From JANJUB01 sp040081075 (GTDB taxonomy: Bacteria > Armatimonadota > Fimbriimonadia > Fimbriimonadales > Fimbriimonadaceae): a stretch of 35,736 nt of DNA. The notes beneath the pieces are model-generated. The model searched no databases. It was not told the DNA's origin and saw nothing but the letters and a program-made list of their open reading frames with translations. The stretch covers positions 1 to 35,736 of the forward strand of contig JBEBHJ010000037.1 in the NCBI GenBank assembly GCA_040081075.1, given 5' to 3'. Every line of letters begins with the position of its first letter. The stretch's first letter is position 1. The position numbers and the translations under genes were made by a program. Below, one piece after another: positions 8,277-15,661 of this stretch.

Positions 8277-9583
8277 GTAGCCAGGCTGAGTGCAATTCTG
8301 GGGGTTGCAGGCGCTAGTTCGCCCGTCAAAATGCCGTTGGTTTCTTCTTGCAAATTCACCATCACAAAGCTACGCCTAAGGCTAGGATCTCCGGCGAATC
8401 TCACGGTGAGGTAGTTGTCGGTTAGACCTTCTAGGACGCCATCGGGGCGATCCTTGCCCTCCACCAAAACTCGCATCGTGTCGCCTAGGAAACGGCGAGA
8501 GTGAGCGGTCGCAGTTCGGGCGGAAATGGCATTTAGAACCGTCGCGCGGCGATTCTTCTCTTGAACTTCTATTGGATCGCCATATTGATTAGCCGGAGTC
8601 CCGTCGCGGGGGCTGAACCGAAAGGCGTGAATCTTCAGAAACCCCACTTCCTCGCAAACGCGAACGGTGGACTCAAAACATTCGTCAGTTTCAGTTGGGA
8701 ACCCAACCATGATGTCCGTGGTAATCGAAATCTCAGGAATGGCGCGTTTCAAATTGGCACATAGGGCGAGATAGTCCGCCTGGCGGTAGGGCCGATTCAT
8801 TGCCGCCAAGACCGCATCATCGCCGGCTTGAAGCGGAATGTGAAGGTGGGGAACGATCTTGACCGCACTTTGTGCCTGCATCAGCTCAATCAGCCGGGGC
8901 GTCACTTGCCGCATCTCTATGCTGGAAATGCGGAGCCGAACATCGGCGAGATTTCGCTGTAAGAGCTCTAATAATCCTTCGAAGTCTGTTAGACCATCGC
9001 GGTAGGCGCCGATCAGAACGCCCGTAAGAATGATCTCTTTGTAGCCGCCCGCAACCATCGCCTGCGCTTCTTGAAGAACTTCCTTCGCCGGTCGAGAAAC
9101 CATGCCCGGCCGCGTAAACGGGATCGAACAGTAGCTACACATCACGTTGCAGCCATCTTGGATCTTCAGAGTAGCCCGTGTCCGCCCATTATGTGAAAGC
9201 TTGACCAGATCTTGAGTTGGGCCGACGGCTTCGACGAGCGTGGGGAAGCTCTGACGGAAAAGTTTGTAAGTTTCGAGTTTTTGGGGGTTGGGCACAACCA
9301 AGTCGGCAAATTCAACCGATTCGCCACGGTTCAAGGAAAACTGAGAGGCACACCCGGTAACAACCACTTTGGCTTCCGGATTGAGTCGGGTGGCCCGGCG
9401 AATCGTGTAACGGCTCTTACTCTCAGCGATGCTCGTAACACTGCACGTGTTAATCACATAAACGTCCGCCTTAGATTCGAACGGCACGATTTCAAATCCT
9501 CCCTGAGCAAAGGACTCAAGGATTTTTTGGGTTTCGTATTGGTTGACTTTGCAACCTAGCGTTGTAAAGGCCGCTTTGGGCAT
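8273..9583 (-). CDS. mtaB: tRNA t6A37 methylthiotransferase MtaB
   Basis: A 436-residue radical SAM methylthiotransferase. The N-terminal UPF0004 domain supplies cluster cysteines C11 (TLGCKVNQYET), C47 (NTCSVT) and C78 (TGCASQ). The radical SAM CxxxCxxC is at C145, C149 and C152 (GCNVMCSYCSIP). A TRAM-like domain follows near 365-420. TLGCKVNQYET is characteristic of the MtaB/e-MtaB branch, which converts t6A to ms2t6A at position 37 of ANN-decoding tRNAs, as opposed to MiaB or RimO. It starts 2 bases after the nadE stop, so the two form an operon. Confidence 0.92.
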   Translation of the reverse strand: MPKAAFTTLGCKVNQYETQKILESFAQGGFEIVPFESKADVYVINTCSVTSIAESKSRYTIRRATRLNPEAKVVVTGCASQFSLNRGESVEFADLVVPNPQKLETYKLFRQSFPTLVEAVGPTQDLVKLSHNGRTRATLKIQDGCNVMCSYCSIPFTRPGMVSRPAKEVLQEAQAMVAGGYKEIILTGVLIGAYRDGLTDFEGLLELLQRNLADVRLRISSIEMRQVTPRLIELMQAQSAVKIVPHLHIPLQAGDDAVLAAMNRPYRQADYLALCANLKRAIPEISITTDIMVGFPTETDECFESTVRVCEEVGFLKIHAFRFSPRDGTPANQYGDPIEVQEKNRRATVLNAISARTATAHSRRFLGDTMRVLVEGKDRPDGVLEGLTDNYLTVRFAGDPSLRRSFVMVNLQEETNGILTGELAPATPRIALSLAT

Positions 9584-9585
9584 CG

Positions 9586-10437
9586 TCAGTAATCCACCGG
9601 CCTCAAGTAAAACTCACCAATCGCGGTCGTGCTCAGCATCGCAACCGTCGGAAGGCGACGTTTCCAGTGCGTTGAGTTGACCTTCTTGGCAACAAGCTCC
9701 ACATCATTGGTTGCAAACCCCAGGTCGATCAACTTTCCTTCGCTGTAGCCTTGTACCAGCTTATCCAGTATGAGATCGGCCCGATGATAGGTGATCCCGA
9801 AGTCCTTTTCGTCGGTTTGGCCCTTGATCAGATCGGCTGTCGCGGGTTTATCGACGATCTCGTTCGGAACGCCCAAATGGCGCGCAAGCTGCCAAACTTG
9901 AGTCTTGAAAAGATCGCCGAGAGGGTTGATTGGTGGTGCGTCGTCGGCGTGCCAAGTGTAATAACCGAAAAGTCGCTCGCTCTTGTTGCCCGTTCCGATT
10001 GGAAGCCCGTGGAGCTTGGCCGATTGGTCAAACAGCGCAATCATGCGACAGCGCGCGCACACATTACCGATCCGAGTTGCGTTGGCTTCGGGTTCATGGG
10101 ATAGATATCCGTCAACCATCGCTGTAATCTCCAGAGTTTCGCAGTTGATCTTCGTCGCATCTACAACGAGTTGGGCATGGTCTAGACTCTCCTGCGAGCT
10201 AATCTTGTAGGGCAACCGGAAGGCAAAGACATTTTCTGGCCCAAAAGCTTTTGCACACAGGTACGCGACGACGGCCGAATCGACTCCTCCCGAGAGCCCA
10301 ATAATGGCCTTATCAATCTTTCGCACACGGATGCATTCGTCTTGAAGAAACCTCACAAGCCAATTTGAAAGGAGCTCGCCATCAATTCGAAGCGCATCCT
10401 CCGAGGGTTTTGAACTTACCGCACGCGAAATCGTCAT
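9586..10437 (-). CDS. nadE: NAD synthetase, ammonia-dependent
   Basis: A 283-residue NadE with the N-type ATP pyrophosphatase motif SGGVDSA at 49-55 and the conserved NVCARCRM and GTGNKSERLFGYYTWHAD segments. The C-terminal KPATADL is also conserved. There is no N-terminal nitrilase/glutaminase domain, so it should use free ammonia to amidate deamido-NAD. It is co-transcribed with mtaB (2-base gap) and divergent from guaA across 51 bases. Confidence 0.94.
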   Translation of the reverse strand: MTISRAVSSKPSEDALRIDGELLSNWLVRFLQDECIRVRKIDKAIIGLSGGVDSAVVAYLCAKAFGPENVFAFRLPYKISSQESLDHAQLVVDATKINCETLEITAMVDGYLSHEPEANATRIGNVCARCRMIALFDQSAKLHGLPIGTGNKSERLFGYYTWHADDAPPINPLGDLFKTQVWQLARHLGVPNEIVDKPATADLIKGQTDEKDFGITYHRADLILDKLVQGYSEGKLIDLGFATNDVELVAKKVNSTHWKRRLPTVAMLSTTAIGEFYLRPVDY

Positions 10438-10488
10438 GTTGCCTTAATTCTGACAGCATCTTAACGCGGTAACCTATCGGCTTCCCCA

Positions 10489-12006
10489 ATGGAGCATCAA
10501 AAGGTCTTCGTAATTGACTTTGGCGGACAATACACGCAGCTGATTGTCCGACGCATTCGCGAACTAGGCGTCTACAGTGAAATGATTCCGTGGACCACGG
10601 CTTTCGCTCGGATCACCGATGAGAAGCCGGACGCAGTTGTGCTTTCCGGAGGGCCGAAGTCGGTCCTCGAAGAAGGCGCCCCGACCATTGATTTCTCGGT
10701 TTTAGAGGGCATTCCCGTTTTGGGAATCTGTTATGGAATGCAGCTCATGGCCCATAACTTGGGTGGCCAGGTTCATAAAGCTCAGGGCGGCGAATACGGA
10801 TTTGCTACCATCACGGCTCCCACTGGATTGTTGGAAGGCGTCGAGAGCTCGCAGGTGTGGATGTCGCACTTCGACCAGGTCGGAGCCGTTCCCCCGGGGT
10901 TTGAAGTTACAGCGATCACCGATGTCTGCCCCATCGCCGCCATGGAGAATGGCACGGATCGATTTGCCGTTCAGTTCCACGTTGAAGTAACCCACACTCC
11001 CGCAGGCAAGGAAATCTTGCGGCGATTCTTGTTTGAAAAATGCAAGCTGAGAGGCGATTGGACCAGCGAAAGTTTCATCGGTGATCAAGTTCGGCTCATT
11101 CGCGAAAAGGTTGGTGAGGGGAAGGTTCTCTGCGCCGTTTCCGGTGGCGTGGATTCATCGGTCATGGCGGCACTACTCATTAAGGCGATCGGTGATCAAG
11201 CCGTCTGCGTTTTTGTGGATCACGGCCTGATGCGAAAAGGCGAAGCCAAGCAAGTCATCGAGACCTTCCGCGATCATTTCGGCGCGAACCTTCATGCCTT
11301 CTATGAGCACGATCGCTTCTTCGGTGCCCTCAGCGGTCTGACCGACCCTGAAGCCAAGCGTAAAGCCATCGGCGAGAACTTCGTGCGCGTATTCGAGGAT
11401 CATGCCGGCGAGCTTCAAGGTTGCGACTTCTTGGCCCAAGGCACTTTGTATCCCGATGTGATCGAATCAGGCTCACCCACCGCGGCGAAGATCAAAACCC
11501 ACCATAACGTCGGCGGATTACCCGATTGGATGCAACTCAAACTCATCGAGCCGCTTCGTTGGCTCTTTAAGGATGAGGTTAGGGAAGTGGGCCGAAAGCT
11601 TGGTTTGCCCGACGATATGGTAGATCGAGAGCCCTTTCCTGGCCCGGGGTTAGGCGTTCGAATCATCGGCGAAGTGACCCCGGAACGGGTGCAAATCGTT
11701 CAAGATGCCGATTACATCTTTCGCTCCGAACTCCGCTCCCGCGGTTTGCACAAGGGGATTTGGCAAAGCTATGCGGCCCTGCTAGATGTGCGCAGCGTCG
11801 GTGTAATGGGCGACGAGCGAACCTACGAGCACCCAATCGTGCTTCGGGCCGTCCAAAGCGAAGACGCGATGACCGCTCGGGCCGTGAATATCCCTTTCGA
11901 GGTCTTAGAACTCGTGGCGGGAAGGATTGTGAACGAAGTCAAAGGCGTAAACCGTGTGTTCTACGATCTCACAAGCAAGCCTCCCGCAACGATTGAGTTA
12001 GAGTGA
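10489..12006 (+). CDS. guaA: GMP synthase (glutamine-hydrolysing)
   Basis: A 505-residue two-domain enzyme. The class I glutamine amidotransferase domain has nucleophile C81 (GICYGMQ) and the His/Glu pair H164 and E166. The ATP pyrophosphatase domain has SGGVDSS at 218-224, followed by the dimerisation domain ending KPPATIELE, which is the usual GuaA end. It converts XMP to GMP with glutamine and ATP. One oddity is that the conserved HPE of the amidotransferase triad reads HVE (V165 for Pro). The catalytic residues themselves are kept. Confidence 0.97.
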   Translation: MEHQKVFVIDFGGQYTQLIVRRIRELGVYSEMIPWTTAFARITDEKPDAVVLSGGPKSVLEEGAPTIDFSVLEGIPVLGICYGMQLMAHNLGGQVHKAQGGEYGFATITAPTGLLEGVESSQVWMSHFDQVGAVPPGFEVTAITDVCPIAAMENGTDRFAVQFHVEVTHTPAGKEILRRFLFEKCKLRGDWTSESFIGDQVRLIREKVGEGKVLCAVSGGVDSSVMAALLIKAIGDQAVCVFVDHGLMRKGEAKQVIETFRDHFGANLHAFYEHDRFFGALSGLTDPEAKRKAIGENFVRVFEDHAGELQGCDFLAQGTLYPDVIESGSPTAAKIKTHHNVGGLPDWMQLKLIEPLRWLFKDEVREVGRKLGLPDDMVDREPFPGPGLGVRIIGEVTPERVQIVQDADYIFRSELRSRGLHKGIWQSYAALLDVRSVGVMGDERTYEHPIVLRAVQSEDAMTARAVNIPFEVLELVAGRIVNEVKGVNRVFYDLTSKPPATIELE

Positions 12007-12075
12007 ACAAACGGCTAGCTCGTAGTTCAACCCCATCAAATCAAACGGCTTGGCCCGGGCCGGCGTCTCACATAG

Positions 12076-13533
12076 ATGGGACATAGCAACAATCAGAGTA
12101 TTGCAATTCTCCTTGGCGCCCTGTTTCTTGTTGTTTGCGTGGTAACAAGCAAACTCTCTTCGCGGCTCGGAGTACCCGCCTTGGTGCTTTTTGTTGCAGT
12201 TGGGATGCTGGCCGGCAGCGAAGGACCGGGTGGCATTGAGTTCGCCAACTTCGCCTTAACCAAACAGGTCGGCATGATCCTTCTCGGCTTCATCCTGTTC
12301 GCCGGAGGACTCGACACAGACTGGAAGACGCTGAGGCCAGTTGTGTGGCACGGATTGGCTCTTTCTACCGTCGGAGTTCTGTGTACAACCGCAATGATCG
12401 GCGCCTTTGCCCACTACCTTCTTGGGCTCGATGTTGTGGAAGCACTCCTCCTCGGCGCAATCGTTTCATCAACCGATGCAGCCGCAATATTTAGTAGCCT
12501 CAGAAGCAAGGGATTCAGTCTCAAGCATCAACTTGCCCCCATCGTAGAAATAGAGTCGGGAACCAATGATCCCGTTGCGGTCATGCTCACTGCAACGCTG
12601 ACCGAGCTCTCCATTAACAAGAACGCCTCCCTCACCGCCGCCCTTCCTTCTCTCATTTTGCAAATGCCAATCGGGCTACTGGTTGGAATTGCAGTGGGGA
12701 AGGCAACCGTTTGGGCCATCAATAGGATTCGGTTGGAGTACGATGGCCTCTACTCAGTTCTCACGATTGCTTCCGCTGCCGCCACCTTTGGGCTCGCGCC
12801 TCTCCTTGGAGGCAACGAATTTATCGCGGTTTATGCTTCTGGTGTCGTTATGGGCAGCAGCGTGTTTGTCCACAAGGTTAGTCTCGTCCAATTCCATGAT
12901 GGCATCGCGTGGCTCTTGCAAATTGTCGTCTTCCTATCGTTGGGGTTATTGGTGTTTCCATCCCAAGTCTTGCCAACCATCGGCGCAGGAACAGCGTTTG
13001 CGGCCTTTCTCATCTTCGTTGCCCGGCCCGTTGCCGTAGCCCTCGCTCTCTCATTTAGCCACCTGTCGATCTCTACCAAGGCGTTTGTGGCTTGGGCGGG
13101 CCTTCGCGGCGCATTTCCCATCATTCTGGGCACGTTTCCGGTCCTGGCCGGGTTGCCCAGCGGCCACTTTATCTTCAATCTTGTGTTTTTTGTCGTCATG
13201 GTGTCCGTGCTCATCCAGGGAACAACCCTTCGCCATGTCGCTCGATGGCTCAAAGTCGTATCCGAACCAACCAAAGAGGCCGAAATGCCCGGCGTGAGCA
13301 CGTCGGATATGCTTGAGGTGACCATTGCCCCAAACTCCCCCGCTCTAGGCAAGCAAGTTGTTGAGCTTGGACTCCCAGCCACCGCCCTCATCGTGCTGCT
13401 TCGCCGAGGCAGCGAAAACTTCATTCCCAGGGGTTCGACTGTGTTGGAATCTGGAGACGTGCTTGTGGTTGCTACGCGAAAAGAAGATGACGACGAGCTC
13501 AGGGTGCTCCTTTCCGGCCCGAGCGAACTGTAG
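12076..13533 (+). CDS. K+/H+ antiporter, CPA1 family (NhaP2/CvrA-like)
   Basis: A 485-residue protein with about 12 membrane helices over residues 8-395 and a cytoplasmic TrkA-C (RCK_C) domain at about 410-485. STDAA (132-136) and ESGTNDP (160-166) are the CPA1 transport-site motifs, with the paired Asn-Asp. The order (exchanger then one RCK_C domain) is that of NhaP2, which exports K+ or Na+ in exchange for protons. The ATG at 12076 lies 69 bases after guaA with no obvious Shine-Dalgarno. This is the last ordinary gene before the accessory island. Confidence 0.9.
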   Translation: MGHSNNQSIAILLGALFLVVCVVTSKLSSRLGVPALVLFVAVGMLAGSEGPGGIEFANFALTKQVGMILLGFILFAGGLDTDWKTLRPVVWHGLALSTVGVLCTTAMIGAFAHYLLGLDVVEALLLGAIVSSTDAAAIFSSLRSKGFSLKHQLAPIVEIESGTNDPVAVMLTATLTELSINKNASLTAALPSLILQMPIGLLVGIAVGKATVWAINRIRLEYDGLYSVLTIASAAATFGLAPLLGGNEFIAVYASGVVMGSSVFVHKVSLVQFHDGIAWLLQIVVFLSLGLLVFPSQVLPTIGAGTAFAAFLIFVARPVAVALALSFSHLSISTKAFVAWAGLRGAFPIILGTFPVLAGLPSGHFIFNLVFFVVMVSVLIQGTTLRHVARWLKVVSEPTKEAEMPGVSTSDMLEVTIAPNSPALGKQVVELGLPATALIVLLRRGSENFIPRGSTVLESGDVLVVATRKEDDDELRVLLSGPSEL

Positions 13534-13593
13534 CCACTGGCCTGGAGCCCAAAGTCAGTACCCACCACGCCCCCAAAAACCAGGACCCCCCTT

Positions 13594-13630
13594 CTGGCCT
13601 ACTACTACTGGCCTACTACTGGCCTACTAA
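13594..13630. repeat. Three short direct repeats of CTGGCCTACTA
   Basis: Copies of CTGGCCTACTA begin at 13594, 13608 and 13619, with an extra ACT between the first two. They lie in non-coding sequence between the antiporter gene and the island and may mark a slippage or insertion scar. The surrounding 13534-13700 has no other recognisable structure. Confidence 0.6.
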
Positions 13631-13694
13631 CATTTTTCAACCCGAGCGCACAAAGACAACAAAAAAACCCTAAAGATACTATGAAACAAACCTA

Positions 13695-13739
13695 TATAAA
13701 CTGTGTAGACTCTCTCTTTCGAGAAATCTAGTGTCTACA
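13695..13739 (+). promoter_or_regulatory. Probable promoter and inverted repeat upstream of the island's first gene
   Basis: TATAAA at 13695-13700 is a likely -10. Just downstream TGTAGAC (13704-13710) and GTCTACA (13733-13739) form perfect 7-base arms around 22 bases that contain a smaller TTTC/GAAA pairing. The hairpin would sit in the 5' leader, directly before the Shine-Dalgarno at 13741. It could be an operator or an mRNA structure. Confidence 0.4.
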
Positions 13740-13752
13740 AAGGAGAAAGACA

Positions 13753-14460
13753 ATAGCAAAAGCCGAACTATCAGTTCTGTTAGATGACCTTCGCGGCAAA
13801 GCCGGGAACGTTGTCTTCGCTGGGTCTAGAGATGGCGTTATCGTAAAGAAACGCTCAATTCCGAAAAATCCGCGCACACCTGCTCAAATGGCCGTGCGCG
13901 AGAGCCTAAGAAGGGCCTCACAAACCTTCAAAGGCTTCACCCCAACCCAAGTCCAGGCGTGGAGTAACTACGCCGGAGGCGTCGTCCACCATAATCCGGT
14001 GAACGGCGTGGCCTATAGCCCGACCGCCTTAAACGCGTTCACAACTTTGGCCACAAAGCTGCTTCAAATCAATCCGTCTGGAACGATTCCAAGCACGCCT
14101 CCGACAACCGCGTTCGCGGGAGATACGATCACAATCAGTGTGGTTGCCAGCGCCGGGACTCTGACCTTCAGCGCGAGCAAAGCCAATGCCGCTAATGTAA
14201 CGACGGAGATTCTTCTCCAACCGTTGAAGAGCGCCAACCGCAAGCCCTCGCTCAAAGAGATGCGCCACAAAGCGTTCCAAGCGTTCGCTACGGGCAGCCT
14301 TTCTTTGCCGATTACGGTACCGCCCGGTTACTACGCCGCCGCGTACCGTTTTGTGAACACGTTAACGGGTCAAACCACCCTTCCGGTGATGTTAGCCGTC
14401 AACCAAGTAACCCTCGCGCTCGAAGAAGGCGGAAGCAAATCCGCCCGAAAAGTGGCATAG
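13753..14460 (+). CDS. Protein of unknown function with phage-like GKxGNVVF N-terminus, probable ATA start
   Basis: The frame opens at 13732 after a TAG and contains no ATG, GTG or TTG before 13888, yet the upstream residues are clearly coding. From 13753 the protein begins ATA-AKAELSVLLDD, then GKAGNVVF and IPKNPRTPAQ. This pattern is known to me from small phage-associated and DUF6266-like proteins. AGGAG at 13741-13745 is spaced 7 bases from the ATA, so an ATA start giving 235 residues fits best. The alternative is an ATG mutated to ATA, leaving translation from 13888 (190 residues). The C-terminal half is beta-rich and Ala/Thr-rich, with no signal peptide. Confidence 0.6.
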   Translation: MAKAELSVLLDDLRGKAGNVVFAGSRDGVIVKKRSIPKNPRTPAQMAVRESLRRASQTFKGFTPTQVQAWSNYAGGVVHHNPVNGVAYSPTALNAFTTLATKLLQINPSGTIPSTPPTTAFAGDTITISVVASAGTLTFSASKANAANVTTEILLQPLKSANRKPSLKEMRHKAFQAFATGSLSLPITVPPGYYAAAYRFVNTLTGQTTLPVMLAVNQVTLALEEGGSKSARKVA

Positions 14461-14477
14461 GCATCCTGCCTGTGCGT

Positions 14478-14501
14478 GCCTAGGGCGTCATCGCCCTAGG
14501 C
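14478..14501. terminator. Strong 10-bp inverted repeat, possible terminator
   Basis: GCCTAGGGCG (14478-14487) pairs perfectly with CGCCCTAGGC (14492-14501) around TCAT, 18 bases after the stop codon of the preceding gene. No T-run follows on either strand, so it may be a weak or factor-dependent terminator between convergent reading frames. Confidence 0.45.
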
Positions 14502-14670
14502 CAACCCCAAAGCCGCCCGCATCTTGTGCCAACTCTCCGAACGCCCCTCTTCGCGCTCAATGAAGTCCAGCAACCACTTAACCGTTCCGTAATCACCGAC
14601 CTGCCGAGCCGCATCAAACAATGAGAATGAGCTCGGCCTCCATTCAGGTGCATACTTTTTCTTTTAACAT
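14496..14670 (-). pseudogene. Small reading frame with interrupted start, unknown function
   Basis: On the minus strand about 50 codons encode a plausible helical peptide (YAPEWRPSSF, then VKWLLDFIEREEG and HKMRAALGLA) ending at a TAG at 14498-14496. This frame has no start codon. An ATG at 14670 opens the neighbouring frame and stops after eight codons. A one-base change in the A-rich stretch 14656-14665 would join them into about 58 residues. It is either a frameshifted gene, a sequencing error in a homopolymer, or a slippage site. I do not recognise the protein. Confidence 0.35.
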
Positions 14671-14730
14671 TTGCGAACGATTTTTGCTCGCTATGCGTTC
14701 AGTTATCTAGAGGTAAAAGAGACAGGACCA

Positions 14731-15330
14731 ATGTTAAGCGCCATTGCTGCCGGACATGTTCACACTCCCCGAAATGTGGGTCCTCTAGAAGGTGCCACCC
14801 ACTACGGCCAATCCGGCATCCCCGGCGAGGGCCCGTACATCCAGTTGTGGTTTAAGATTTCACGTCCTCCCCTGCCAGGGGAGGACCTTCGCCAACTCCG
14901 GTTGTGCGAAGCGGAGGGGTTAAGAATTTTCCCCCTCGCCCCTCCGGTCACGGATCCCGCCGAGAGCAGTGAGGGAAACGTAGTCGGGAGGGAGAAGGGG
15001 TTAGGCCAGAGCGAAAGCGGAGACTCCGAGAAGCGGAGGGGTGAGGGGGCGTTCCTCCCGTGCAGCGAAGCCCGAACCTCCGAACTTCCCCCGAACGCAC
15101 CCAAGATAGAGGATGCCGCCTACCGCTCCAACGGCTGTTTCGCCAGCATCGCCAGCGCCAGCGTGGTCGCCGAAATGCTCAAGGGCCGAACCGTCGAGCA
15201 AGCCCTCAGTCTCGAACCCCAAGATGTCAACGTCCTCTGCGGTGGCCTGCCCGAAGGCAAAGGCTACTGCGCCGAAATGGCCGTCGAAGCCATCCAAAAC
15301 GCCCTACTCCCCCAAAAGGAGGAAGCGTAG
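14731..15330 (+). CDS. IscU/NifU-N-like iron-sulfur scaffold protein carrying an in-frame insertion
   Basis: Residues 1-44 (with HTPRNVGPLEGATHYG) and 125-199 (KIEDAAYRSNGCFASIASAS, then GGLPEGKGYCAE) are the two halves of an IscU/NifU-N domain of about 120 residues. Between them lie about 80 residues of Pro/Arg/Glu-rich sequence encoded by a palindromic element. The second and third cluster cysteines are present (C136, C180). The first, normally in a CGD motif, is absent (GEGPYIQLW), and the His before the last Cys is Tyr179. Start: ATG 14731, chosen because family similarity begins there; a TTG at 14671 is in frame. Whether the protein still folds or carries a cluster is doubtful. Confidence 0.72.
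   Translation: MLSAIAAGHVHTPRNVGPLEGATHYGQSGIPGEGPYIQLWFKISRPPLPGEDLRQLRLCEAEGLRIFPLAPPVTDPAESSEGNVVGREKGLGQSESGDSEKRRGEGAFLPCSEARTSELPPNAPKIEDAAYRSNGCFASIASASVVAEMLKGRTVEQALSLEPQDVNVLCGGLPEGKGYCAEMAVEAIQNALLPQKEEA
14864..15094. repeat. Palindrome-rich element inserted in frame in the IscU-like gene
   Basis: GTCCTCCCCT (14864-14873) and AGGGGAGGAC (14877-14886) form a perfect hairpin. CGGAGGGG (14912-14919) pairs with the end of a second arm at 14931-14946, and that 16-base arm also pairs with 15034-15049 with one mismatch. The segment between the two halves of the IscU-like domain is about 240 bases, a multiple of three, with no stop in the gene's frame. The end (GCGAAGCCCGAAC, 15064-15076) is partly repeated at 15360-15372 downstream, which suggests a dispersed element. 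It resembles in behaviour the in-frame palindromic elements of Rickettsia. Confidence 0.6.
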
Positions 15331-15420
15331 CCGCACCTTGCAAAGCAACGTGCGAGAAAGCGAAGCACCGAACTTCCCCCCGACTATCCCGAACTCAACC
15401 AAGAAAGAAAGTGAAACAAA

Positions 15421-15651
15421 ATGGCACAAGAAATAGGATCAAACCCCTCATGTCTGCCCTTTAGAAAAGGGCGCACCGGCCCCGCGTCTCCCGGTGGTTG
15501 TGAATCCGGCGGCTGTGGCGGCGGTGGAACCAGTTGCGGAAGCGGCATGGGTGCATGCTCGTTTGTCGCCAAGGCAAGTTTCCCCACCCTCACGAGCCCG
15601 AGTCAACAAAACGACCGGGTTACCTCGCAACCCGTTTGCACACCAAGTTAG
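15421..15651 (+). CDS. Small Gly/Cys-rich protein, first copy
   Basis: A 76-residue protein with a Gly/Cys-rich centre (GGCESGGCGGGG, then CGSGMGACSF) and a Thr/Ser/Gln-rich tail ending VCTPS. There is no signal peptide. A related but frameshifted sequence occurs at 17451-17665 directly before the Rhs shell, with the same RKG, Gly/Cys-rich block and C-T-x-stop ending. It therefore looks like the leader gene of an Rhs cassette whose shell has been lost, since the tip gene starts only 10 bases after its stop. The function is unknown. Six-cysteine, glycine-rich composition resembles small secreted or bacteriocin-like peptides, but that is weak evidence. Confidence 0.5.
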   Translation: MAQEIGSNPSCLPFRKGRTGPASPGGCESGGCGGGGTSCGSGMGACSFVAKASFPTLTSPSQQNDRVTSQPVCTPS

Positions 15652-15661
15652 GAGAAAGATT

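Noticed and set aside
12831..13568. 245-codon open frame antisense to the antiporter gene
   Set aside because: Low-complexity Ser/Thr/Arg composition without domain features; the plus-strand antiporter is unambiguous.
13888..14460. Start of the island's first gene at the ATG 13888
   Set aside because: Conserved coding sequence (GKAGNVVF, IPKNPRTPAQ) lies upstream in the same frame, and no Shine-Dalgarno precedes 13888.
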